Source: Maniola hyperantus
Lineage: Eukaryota > Arthropoda > Insecta > Lepidoptera > Nymphalidae
Reading direction: 5' to 3'
NCBI RefSeq assembly: GCF_902806685.2
Contig: NC_048542.1
Coordinates: 7,858,533-7,922,532 of the forward strand
Length of the DNA: 64,000 nucleotides
Positions within the stretch are counted from its first letter, which is position 1. Each line of letters starts with the position of its first letter. A program made the translations under genes and the position numbers. Shown piece by piece: positions 44,272-54,704 of the stretch. The notes beneath the pieces were generated by a model. That model ran no database searches, was not told the origin of the DNA, and worked only from the letters and a program-made list of their open reading frames with translations.

Positions 44272-45043
44272 CTGGAAAAGAGATTTTAATATAAATAAAA
44301 TGTATTAGGTATAAAATCATTTTATTAGGCCTATTATGTTCTAAACATGAAATTGCTTTTGTGATTACTTTAATAACATGTCGTAGAATTAATAAAAGCT
44401 ATCATTACTATTATGGCAGGCAAATTAATCTTTTCGGAATTCTAAAATCATTAGGACGTAAACTACTTGTAGACTACACGTATAATGTTATTGTTGTATG
44501 CATCTTTTTACCAAGTTCCCTTTATTACCTATCTAATTTTTTAGGTTCCAATGTCATTTACAACTGTTCCCTCAGTTTTTTATCTAATAAAGACAAATAA
44601 TAAACTGTTGTTCAAATGTTTTGATTTCATCTTTGGCTATTTTCATTTTCTCTAACTATTTCAATTTTATTTGCCTTAAGACTTTGGGTGGGACTCAGCC
44701 GCGGGCAAATTACGGGTATTATATAAATGTTATAGGTGTATAGGAATCGTAGTCTGTAATTACTTGGCGGTATGTCTGACATTACTGGCAATGAGTTCAG
44801 ACATCTAGTTTGGTAACTAATAATTTTTATTTGTGAAAGTGCCTCTATAAAATAATCGTTAAATTTTGCCTTGGGTTTCTCTTCAGATACCTACATATTA
44901 TATCTTTTAGCGCTATAGGTGATTTCATTTGTGTGATAGAAGTTTGCAAGTATAACAGTGGTTGCAAATACATATAGGTACATACATACATATACCTATT
45001 TTATTCGCCGTTCTTCACATTTTCTGTTTGGAAAAGTATTTAT

Positions 45044-45107
45044 TAATTAGCAATGACTTATATGTATACTACTACTATGTAGTATACATATAAGTCATTG
45101 TTAATTA
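45044..45107. repeat. 29-bp stem hairpin
   Basis: Left arm 45044-45072 (TAATTAGCAATGACTTATAT..) and right arm 45079-45107 pair with a single mismatch and a 6-nt loop. It is unusually clean for intronic DNA, possibly a short MITE or small-RNA precursor. Confidence 0.7.
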
Positions 45108-45710
45108 GATCCTAATTCAGGACTGCAAGCTCAAATGATCAAATACAATCTTTTTACTACTACTGTAATATTTTTGGGATTATCGCAACGCATTTGGTTT
45201 GTCACTGTTCAAGTGTTCAAACAAGATTTTAAGCAAAGAATTAATCTATGTTAATCTGTACTTTTTAGCCCATGATCCAGATTTAGGTAGGTAGGTACCT
45301 AACCTACTATGAATTTGGTATCGTTGTTTTTTCAATGTTCATGATAAATCAAGTTTCCCTGTTCCGAGATTTTCGATGACCAAATCGCTTGATAGGCTTT
45401 AGAATTCATGCTTGATAATATGTTTCGGAATACCGAATTTTAAGCTTTTTAGTGACTCTTAGGTATACATCGATGCTCTTAGTTAGTTTTTTTTGTATAA
45501 AAATTTAAAAAAGTGATGGATCTGTCAAAAAAAGTTAACGTTCTGTTTGCAAGATTGTTTTAATTTGACTTATGCTTATAACTATGACTATGACTAAATT
45601 TTAGCATCTATGAAGCAATTCCTAAGGCTACCTAAACTGCATGATGCATCTAACCTGATGTTATGATGTATTTACAGTTTACACTTTGTATCCCTACTAC
45701 CTAGGTACCT

Positions 45711-45798
45711 ACCGAGATAGCGCGGACGCTGTGTGCCGTGCCACGGTCGTGCGGGTGGTCCCCACCCCGATTGCCATGTCGACCTGTCGCGAACTATG
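45711..45798. mobile_element. MITE family M2, right-hand fragment
   Basis: CCCCACCCCGATTGCCATGT-CGACCTGTCGCGAACTAT is the M2 right end; the left half is lost or scrambled. Confidence 0.55.
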
Positions 45799-46242
45799 CA
45801 TAAACGACGTTAATGCTACTTTTTACATTATAAGTAGGTAGGTAGGTACTAGTGATATCCTTTATGTTGTGTAACTTATTCACACAAGGATTATAGATGC
45901 CTACCTGCTTATCCATTTACTAGCTCAAATGGCATCAGATGATCAGAAGCATCATGTATCACTTGTAGATCGTGTTTACTACGGCGACGTTAGTAACCAG
46001 ATAGAGAGATAAAGTGTCAATGAATGTATGGTTCAAGGTTGGAATGCTTAGTAGGTAGGTACTTACGCACTATAATATCGAAATGTAAGTACTTTTACTA
46101 TTTGTCATACGATCCCTGCTGTGTGCTAATTATAGGCACGTAGGAAGGTAGGTACTACACTATCAGGATATTTTTTACTATTTTTACTACGAAAATTGTA
46201 CCTACTCTATGTTAGGTAGGTATATACAATTCTAAACATAGG

Positions 46243-46437
46243 TACAGTACGCGGCCAAAAGTGATGAACATCGATCTTTAGAAGGAGACAGCAGGTTTGT
46301 AGAGCACTGTCTCGGTCGTTGCGGCCGACAAAGCGTCATATGGGTATGAGTGACAAAGACAACGCTTTACAAAGATGAAATGTCATTCTAAAGGCCGATG
46401 TTCAACAAATCACTTTCGGCTGCGTAGGTACTGTATG
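46243..46437. mobile_element. MITE family M1, divergent subfamily
   Basis: ACAGTACGCGGCCAAAAGTG / CACTTTCGGCTGCGTAGGTACTGT ends, with GATCTTTAGAAGGAGAC and CATTCTAAAGGCCGATG inside. Inner block CATATGGGTATGAGTGACAA is conserved. Confidence 0.65.
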
Positions 46438-46549
46438 TCGGAGAACAGGAGGATGGCTGATAATTATTATTCATCTTTAGCCGACATCAGAAGGTAGTAA
46501 TTAATAAGTAGGTACTTTAATCCATGTTCTTTACAAATAGTTCTCAGTA

Positions 46550-47560
46550 ACGTATCGCACATGGAAACCATCAACGTAACACAACCAGATCACCCTAACC
46601 TAACCCTACCTATGGTCGCCTCCAACCACCCCTCACAGCGACCCCTCACCTCACTCTAAACTAGCTAACCTAAGCTAAACACTACATCGTGTGATTAGGG
46701 CGCAATTGCTATTGCAACCTCTCAATCAAGTCACGACCTACTCCGTTATCTAATCATCTCAAGGTAATCAATCACAACTTCATGAACGCTCTTAAAAGGA
46801 TCATTGCATCGAATCTCTTACGATCTAAACCAGATCTTATAATTGACTTCTCATTACTAATTCAGAATATCGCAATAGCTCTACCTTCTCCACTCTGTGC
46901 ACATCTGCATACAGAACACCATAGCATCGTGCGCCACACGCGCCACGACTACTATCCACCCAAATAAGCGATCACAACAGAAACCAGGTAGAATGTAAGC
47001 TATTCGATCTCATGGGCAACTCATTGTCTAATCCATTTCAACATTACACGAGAGTCATCAATGATTCTTTACCAACCGGGTTATACGATTCTAAAGCGGG
47101 TACTATCAAAGTTAACTTCAAGTTACTATCGCACTAAACTATCACTTCAAACTAATCATTATCTCAACTGCCGGTATATCTCCAATTACACTCTAAATCA
47201 CTAGCGTCTGCAGAAATAACCTTAACGGATGTCCTTATAATAATCTATCCACTGAGCCAAACGTTAACTCACGAATTACTCTAATATTCACCAATAATTA
47301 GTATTCCATATTCGTCAAACAACTAAGCGAACATTATTAATAGTGCTTTGCAGACAAAGTCACCGGATGGCACTAGATGTTACGATTTAACACAATGTAC
47401 ATTAGCATCGAACAATTACTGTTCTAACTATATCACAATCACCGAATTAAATATCACGATTAAGAAACTACCTACCTATCTCAAAGAATAATAATTAGCT
47501 AAGGTATAATCTGATACTTAATTAATTTAACGCGAGAGAAAATTGTGAACGACAACAAAA
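46550..47560 (-). other. Strand-skewed unique stretch, possible 5' exon of a minus-strand gene
   Basis: For about 1 kb the plus strand is clearly C over G and A over T, unlike its flanks, without identifiable repeats. Read on the minus strand it is G/T-rich, as in long insect 5' UTR exons. Its right edge has CpG-containing sequence (GCGAGAGAAAATTGTGAACG). It could be the untranslated first exon of the FERM-RING gene. No splice junction to 44271 can be demonstrated. Confidence 0.25.
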
Positions 47561-50135
47561 TTCGTGCGTGTCAAAGTCCAACTCTGACAACTAAAATAAA
47601 GATGGCTACCTTCCGTAGAGTAAAGCTCATACGTTTCTTTTCACGGAGTGTACATACAGTAAGAACTCTTTCAATATCGACCCTCCAATATGTATATAGG
47701 TACTCTGGTAGAGGTACCTACCTAAAAGCTACATACATATCTAGAAAGGGTTGAGTTTGGTAAGGTCTAGTATTTAGCTCCATTTGATATAGAATGGGTA
47801 GGTAGGTATCTTGTCGTTGTGAAGGCATTGCACGCACATCCCAGGGCAGGGCCGAGGTTCAACGACCACAAAAGAAGACTATACACCGGATAACTTAATA
47901 TAAATAATAGAGGCTAGGGTATTAAGGAATTAAGCTACTTAGGTAATTGCAGTAACAAATTGTATCAAAGGGGAACATAAATATCAATATGTAACGGCCA
48001 AAGATATTCAAATATGTATCATTTAGTATTAGAAACTTGATTAGAAACCTATTAACTATAACAACTATGACAGGTAACTGATAAGTCAAAACTACAACAA
48101 AGTCCCTATAATATTTTTATTGTAAAAAAAAGCAGACTAGCTAGATTCCTCCACCTACCTATCTCAAAAGTAATAAGCGGTATATAGCCAAATGTACTAG
48201 TTATAATTTATGTAGTTCCCAATATTTTCAACGTCTAATAATAACTCTACATTTTTATCTAGGGCACTCATTGCTTTTTCTGAGAACATCCAACACCAAA
48301 CCACAGATTTTATATTCTGTACTTCTGTTGTTGTTTACTTGTTTTAAAAGTTTCATTACCTACCGACCATCGATTTACCGACTTATTAACAACCAATAAT
48401 TACGTACCTACTTTGCCTATCAGCACATCACAAGGTAATAAAATGTGGTACCTACTTATTGACTGAATGACAACGCGAAGATCAAGCCTGCGTGCATCTT
48501 TCTATCAATTTTCATCGCTTTTAAGCAATGATTTTTATTTGCAAACTGCTTTAGGTACTGCCAGAAACTGCATGTATTTAAGGAGTCCTCATTGCTCGGT
48601 GTTTTATGTTTTAATATTTCTTCAAGTCGTTTTAATATTTCGTCGAGTCAAACTTTGGACGCAAGTGCCAGCTCAAATAGGATTGAGGTAGGTAGGTATA
48701 CCGTATAGGTACACGAACAAGTGCACCAGCCTATCGGACAACAGGGAGAAATGACGAATGCTCGTGTGGCGCATAGGTACCATCTGCTCCCCAAATCATC
48801 TTCGTGATGATTAGGTAGGTATACGGTTTAAACCTCGATGGCAGTGCGTACCTAACTACCTAACTAGGTAGACTAGGCTAGGCAGGTACCTATGGTAAAT
48901 AGCATAGCGCACTAATTGCACCGTTTGCTTGTAGAATGTAGACCAAATTCTATACAACTAGCTATTTAGCTAGGCAATTGTCTCAGAACACAGAAGCCCT
49001 CGTGATCTTTATTCATTAGGAAGTTATCTTTATTATTAGTGAATTCAGGAACAAAGGACAAATAGGTTGGTATACTTGAGTAGGTAACAAGCAACAAAGT
49101 AAAATTAGTAATGAGTTCTAAAGTGATATCACAACTTCGACATATAAATAACCTCCGTCGCTTTGGTGCCTACATCTAATTCCTATGTCGGTATCTACTA
49201 TCTACCGTGCCAAACTTGCTTTTAGCAACATAAAAGCAGCTAAACCAAAATAGAGTAATCAAACAAAAAAAAGCGAGAGAAAACGTTAAATCACACAAGA
49301 GCAAAACGTCCTTCCACTCCAGATGTTTTCTTTACATCTTCCTCTAACACGTATCGGTATCTCTGTCACACTTGAGCACGCCTGCATCACGCACGCGATG
49401 CGTGTTCCACAACATTAAACTAGTCGAGCAACAGATCGGAAAACAATCACTATCATAAAGTTGCACAAATATATGCAGTTGCCAGACAGTTTGGTAAACT
49501 GTTGTATTTAAATGTGCCAAATATATTGGTTGGACTACTGAGTGGAGTTTCTTGGCATCTATTGGCCTTTTGGTAAGCCGTAACTCGTAAGCTTACATAC
49601 AAGGCAAGGTTGTAGATATTATTACACTTACTTAATCCTTTAAAAACGATGGAACTGACTCAAATAATATTACCTATCATCTAATCTACCAATAGGTATT
49701 ACCTATTACGTCGTTAGTTTTATAAGCTGGTTTTAATCAAATAGGCACGCTTTTTTCCTTAACCCTAAATAATAAATAAAAATTTACTAATATTATATCA
49801 AAGACATTTTACTTGTCTATATTTCTACTTGTTAGTAGATTATATTATGAATTATGATACAATACAAACAAGAAAGCAAGTGTCATCCAGTTCTAACGTA
49901 CCTATCACGTATCACATCGATGAACCTTTGTTTAAAATTTCAAACCTCTAAGCTCATCAGGAAGTTAGTTTAAAATCGATTGCAAAATTTGTGTTAGACA
50001 CACAAACAAACAGACCGACAAGAAAGCGATTTAATATAAACGTTTTAATATAAACGATTTACTATAAATATGTATGTATGTTTAATCTATATCTATACTT
50101 TATTATCTATATCTATATCTATCTATATTCTATAT
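47561..50135. other. No gene seen
   Basis: AT-rich with many GTAGGTAGGTAC words. Frames at 47545-47754 and 48467-48691 show nothing recognisable. Confidence 0.4.
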
Positions 50136-50306
50136 TCTATAGGTAATGTCGTTAAGTTTGTTTGTAGGAGGGTAATCTTTGGAACTACTGAACCGATTTT
50201 AAAAATTCTTTCACCAGTAGAAAGCTACATTATTCCTGAGTGACATAGGCTACACGGGATCTTTAAAAACCTAAATCTACGCGGGTGAAGCCACGGGGAT
50301 CAGCTA
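50136..50306 (+). mobile_element. Helitron family C, complete short element
   Basis: TCTATAGGTAATGTCGTTAA start, GAACTACTGAACCGATTTTA, CTACGCGGGTGAAGCCACGG-GGATCAG and CTAG (50303-50306). It is preceded by an (ATCTAT)n microsatellite at 50088-50130. It shows that the family C unit of 40460 exists by itself. Confidence 0.75.
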
Positions 50307-51212
50307 GTATAATATATACTGTGCGTTGTCATCACTTATTAATTATTATTAAGTATTCCAATATAAGTATTAGCTAAGTACAAATATGTACATTCGTCCA
50401 AGAGTATATCCTTTATCTATGGCAACGCCTACATCTATACCTACATATAATTCTAGGGGTCACATTGTAAACACTGCCAGAGCTCAAAAATAACATTCGT
50501 GCACACAAGATAAATTAATATTTACAACGATTTTTGTCGGACACATGTAAATGAACGTATCATTTACTGTTTATCTAAAATATGTAGGTAGGTAAATTTA
50601 ATTAGAATGAACGCGTCAATTGGGCAAACATATTATTATTACTAAACAAATTCAAATAATTCAAACATTAATAGAATCCGATAGGTAAGTACCTACCTAC
50701 TGTTGTTTCAAATCATTTAAATAAATAAGTAAGGTAATAATAAAATTATTAATACCAGTAAAGTCGTATAATATCAAGTCCAGTCACAATTGCATAAACA
50801 TAACAATATTTACCTGTACAACTGCGTAGCAAGCGATATCGCTAAATTATAATTATTAAAAACTCGGAAAACAATGGATTGAAAAGAAAACACATACTTA
50901 TTTTTCAACCTTCATAACTGAAAACAACGCAGTTACCGAACAAGGCATTATATTATGTTGATAGGTACCTACTTGATAGTCTTGTAGGATAACATATTAG
51001 ATAGGCTACGTTATAATTTAATACCCTCCTAATTCCTATACTTACCTAAGTAACCTACCAGTACAAATGATAACTGGAAAATCTGAGAAGTCCAATAGAT
51101 CAGTAGGTACCTACAAGTAATATCAGCAACATACATAATAATTAATGTTGTTTGGGAAACAGGTATTTCCGTAATAATAATAAAATCTAGGTAAAGTTAT
51201 GTTTTATGCAAA
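50307..51212. other. No gene seen
   Basis: AT-rich; nothing recognised. Confidence 0.4.
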
Positions 51213-51377
51213 ATGTTGTCAATAGTTAAAGTGAGTCTAGATCGTAAAACTATCCAGCAACGAGGCCGAAGCCTCCGCGAAGTATTTTTATGCGTCGTCG
51301 GCGACGATGAACACCACACTCATCGAGCACTCTTCATCGCATTCAAATTAGGTAAAAATATCTACGTGCCTGGATAA
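51213..51377 (+). CDS. Unassigned 54-codon open frame
   Basis: Starts MLSIVKVSLDRKTIQQRG, continues SLREVFLCVVGDDEHHTHRA and ends KNIYVPG-stop. Base composition rises in GC over the frame, and a GTAAAA that could serve as a donor falls inside the Lys-Leu-Gly-Lys part, so it may be an exon rather than a whole gene. I recognise no family. Confidence 0.2.
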   Translation: MLSIVKVSLDRKTIQQRGRSLREVFLCVVGDDEHHTHRALFIAFKLGKNIYVPG

Positions 51378-51519
51378 AGAAGCTTCCTTTCAAAATATGG
51401 ATAAGGAGAAATCAGACAGAGTGCTTGCATAATATCTTGCTGAAAATAGCAAAACAATTAATGGAACCCTTGAAATTATTTTTATAATAATTGAGATTAC
51501 CTAAGAGTCAAAATGTCGC

Positions 51520-51762
51520 GTGAAGAGTCATTTTGTACGATATCAGGCAATAGATAAGGAAGGTATCACTACCAACTTTCGCTATGGCAACACATGTGTA
51601 TTGTGTACCCAGTTTGTACTGAATACCGATGATAATACGGATGATAACAAGTGCATATGTTTTCCAAATAAATATCACCCAATTAACCAAATTAATTTTA
51701 AAGATGTAAATGCGCTTTGGAATTTCGTAGCTTATATTGTGTTGAAATCAATCGAATTCTGA
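51520..51762 (+). CDS. Unassigned open frame, 80 codons from GTG
   Basis: The frame is open from about 51498 and includes CVLCTQF and KCICFPNKYHP, a possible C-x2-C..C-x-C pattern, then WNFVAYIVLKSIEF and stop. It has no good ATG at its start. A separate ATG (51513) opens only 14 codons in another frame. Function unknown. It may be chance, or a terminal exon following the frame at 51213. Confidence 0.18.
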   Translation: MKSHFVRYQAIDKEGITTNFRYGNTCVLCTQFVLNTDDNTDDNKCICFPNKYHPINQINFKDVNALWNFVAYIVLKSIEF

Positions 51763-52763
51763 AACAATTTGAAAGCATTCTAAACAGTTCTTGGACATTT
51801 TTGTTTTACATGACTAGTACCTACTTCATTTATTATTATTAGATATTATTTCGTCTTCAGTAAAAAAAAATTGAAACAAGATCTAATAAAATTGCAACAT
51901 CTATGTCGAACTAAGAATTCACCATAACGTCGCAATTCGTAAAATGCGTGGCTGATTAAATTGTTAAGCATGTTCATTCGACTTCTAACCTTTATAAGGT
52001 GAGAAAAAAAAATGTTCGCAGTTAGCCAAGTATACGATTTTTATACAATCAAGTTTCTTTAAGAGGAAAGTGACGTCACAGCTTATATTAACCTTGGGAC
52101 TAAGGTATCAGCTACCTCTCCCTAGGTACTTAAATCAGAAGACAATGCAGAGGTGTTTTAAAAACTTACTTAAATTATTATTTTTGGGTCAGTATTTTAT
52201 TTGAACAAAATGAAGTTAATTTAATGAAACCTGAACATAAAGGATGCATAAAAATAAGTTCATTAGCAAAATCTATGAGTAGAACTTGCGAGAAATGAGG
52301 ACTATAGAAGGGTAAGTCATTGACATTTCCCTGAAAACTTGGAAACTATCCAAGACACGCAGGACCACGTGTTTGAAGTGTGCTGTGTTTCCCCCCTAAA
52401 TATTTGAGCTATGGTAATCATTTTAAACGTTACTAAGTACCTATGGTTATACCTTCTCTTATATTAAGTATATGCATCTTAAAATACAATCTTGCGTATC
52501 TAATACAAGGGGAAACACACAGTAGAAAAACTTGACTCATACGGTATTTTAAAAATGAGTACCTATCAAGAATCTGATTTAAGAGGAAAATAATGATGAG
52601 TATGAGAATTTTCAAGACGTTATAAATAAGATCATTCTGTTGTACGTAGGTATTATGACTATTATGAAACACAATAACGTGGAAACTATGAGGAAAACAT
52701 TTATGATGGGCAACTCAAGAAATTTGTGTTGTGTTAGGTACTCAACCTATGACAAACTGTGTT
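51763..52763. other. No gene seen
   Basis: AT-rich; nothing recognised. Confidence 0.4.
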
Positions 52764-52948
52764 ACAGTACCCGGCAGGAAATATTGTACATCACCTTTAG
52801 AAAGAGATGATAGCGGTTTTGTAGGTTGTGTCTCTGTCGTTGAAACCGACAAAACGTCACATAGGTATGAGTGACAGAGACAACGCTCTACGAAGCCGAA
52901 ATCTCATTCTAATTGTCGATGTACAATATTTCTTGCCGGCTAGTGCAA
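52764..52948. mobile_element. MITE family M1, complete
   Basis: TACAGTACCCGGCAGGAAAT-ATTGTACATC left end and GATGTACAATATTTCTTGCC-GGCTAGTGC right end; inner GTCACATAGGTATGAGTGAC palindrome. Confidence 0.7.
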
Positions 52949-53136
52949 GTTTTGCAGTTATTTGAGTGTAAAATAGCTTGTTTCTAGTCACTGAGTCACA
53001 TATGGAATAGATTAGGTAAATGAAGACACACATCCAACTATGTCCAAAACTGGTTTTATACATCTAAATCAGTGTAAATTAAATAAATGTTTTATACGTC
53101 GCAGTATATCACTGAATATAGTGTTCAATTCAGCAG

Positions 53137-53330
53137 CTGGCAAACAGAACGGCGTAATTGCACGTAATAAAATTTTACAAGAGGAGCAAAAAACTGAAAG
53201 AAGAGCTGGCTGCTTGGAAATGAGTTAAAATTTGCATTCAGTAGGCCAAAAACGTTCGGATTATAGAAAAAAAGGACTTCGATCAGAAGTGTAATTACAA
53301 ATAGGTACACTGTTTTGTTTGCCAGCTTCT
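53137..53330. mobile_element. MITE-like family M7, copy 2, with ends
   Basis: CTGGCAAACAGAACGGC at the left is inverted as ACTGTTTTGTTTGCCAG at the right. The interior shares AATAAAATTTTACAAGAGGA and CGATCAGAAGTGTAATTA with the copy at 26786-27073. Confidence 0.65.
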
Positions 53331-53710
53331 TTTAATTGTTTTGTAGAGTACCTATATTATGAAGTAGTGATAAATGATAATATAAGAATTTTTTTAGAAG
53401 TTTTTGAGTCAATTTAAGTAAGTAGCCTCTCAAACAATACTATCATTGATAGGTTCGTGTGATTATTATTATTAGAGCGAAGCATTAAAATTTCTTAACT
53501 GTAATGTGATAAAAACGTGCTGTGACGGAAACCAATAGTTTTGTCATTATTTCGATGATTACTTACAAAGCATTATCGCCATGCATAAGGTTATAAAAGT
53601 GGGGATAACATAATACGTGACCGGTGTAACGTTCCAATGAGGTTTATTATTGCAAGGCTGTACACGAAGTCTGGTGTAGGTACCTACTAAAGATTCAACT
53701 ACGAACATGA

Positions 53711-54140
53711 TCAGTACCCTTATCAGTATCCTTCCTTCCTTGTTATAAATGCGAAAGTGTGTTTGTTTGTTGGTTTGTCCTTCAATCACGTCGCAACGGT
53801 GCAACGGATCGACGTGATTTTTTGCATGGGTATAAATAAAGACCTGGAGAGTGACATAGGCTACTTATTATTCCGGAAAATCAAAGAGTTCCCACGGGAT
53901 TTTTATAAAACATAAATGCGAAAGTGTGTTTGTTTGTTGGTTTGTTGGTTTATTGGTTTGTTGGTTTGTCCTTCAATCGCGTCGCAATGGTGCAACGGAT
54001 CGACGTGATGTTTTGCATGGGTATAGATAAAGACCTGGAGAGTGACACAGGCTACTTATTATCCCGGAAAATCACAAGAGTACCCACGGGATTTTTATAA
54101 AACATAATTCCACGCGGACAAAGTCGCGCGCATCATCTAG
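53711..54140 (+). mobile_element. Helitron family B with internal tandem duplication
   Basis: TCAGTACCCTTATCAGTATC start. The body (AAATGCGAAAGTGTGTTTGT to GGATTTTTATAAAACATAA) occurs twice, 53747-53911 and 53912-54105, and only the second passes into the 3' end CGCGGACAAAGTCGCGCG-CATCAT-CTAG (54137-54140). Confidence 0.75.
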
Positions 54141-54488
54141 TTGTATATAAATGTTAATAAATCTACAATTGGTAATGCTATCCCAAAAAGAGTGTTGTTT
54201 TCAAACCATTTTTGTGTTGTATTTGATGTCACATCATAATCTGATGAGTGATGAATGATGATACAAAGTTCATAAGAACCGGAACCACAGTGCAATATCA
54301 AGCAATAGCTTCTCACAATCACAATCATCACACGACAAGTATGAATGACGAACATAACAGTAATTTTCTGTGGGTAGATAAGAACATGCGGTGACCCGCA
54401 AGTGGCTGCAGTTTCCTTACTAGGAAGTAAAGGAGTAGACAGGACTAAAGAGCTATTCACACGGAATCGACAGAAATCCTTGCTATCA

Positions 54489-54704
54489 TCTAAATATATA
54501 AAATGAAAGGATGACTGACCGACTGACTGACTGATCTATCAACGCACAGCTCAAACTACTGGATGGATCGGGCTAAAATTTGACACGCAACTATTCTATA
54601 GGCATCCGCTAAGAAAGGATTTTTGAAAATTAAGCCCCTAAGGGGCAAAATACGGGTTTGAAATTTGTGTAGTCCACGCGGCGAAAGTTGCGGGCATAAG
54701 CTAG
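54489..54704 (+). mobile_element. Non-autonomous Helitron, family A
   Basis: TCTAAATATATAAAATGAAA start, GATCTATCAACGCACAGC, CCACGCGGCGAAAGTTGCGG-GCATAAG and CTAG (54701-54704). Confidence 0.75.

Larger units (their letters stand above)
44272..46242. other. 5' flank or 5' intron of the FERM-RING gene
   Basis: No exon recognised despite looking for a Met-starting frame of about 30 codons ending in phase 0 at a donor. Contains the hairpin at 45044 and an M2 fragment at 45711. Confidence 0.4.

Noticed and set aside
46561..46660. Plus-strand 33-codon frame METINVTQPD..
   Set aside because: Too short, no homology, and sits in a stretch whose skew points to the other strand.
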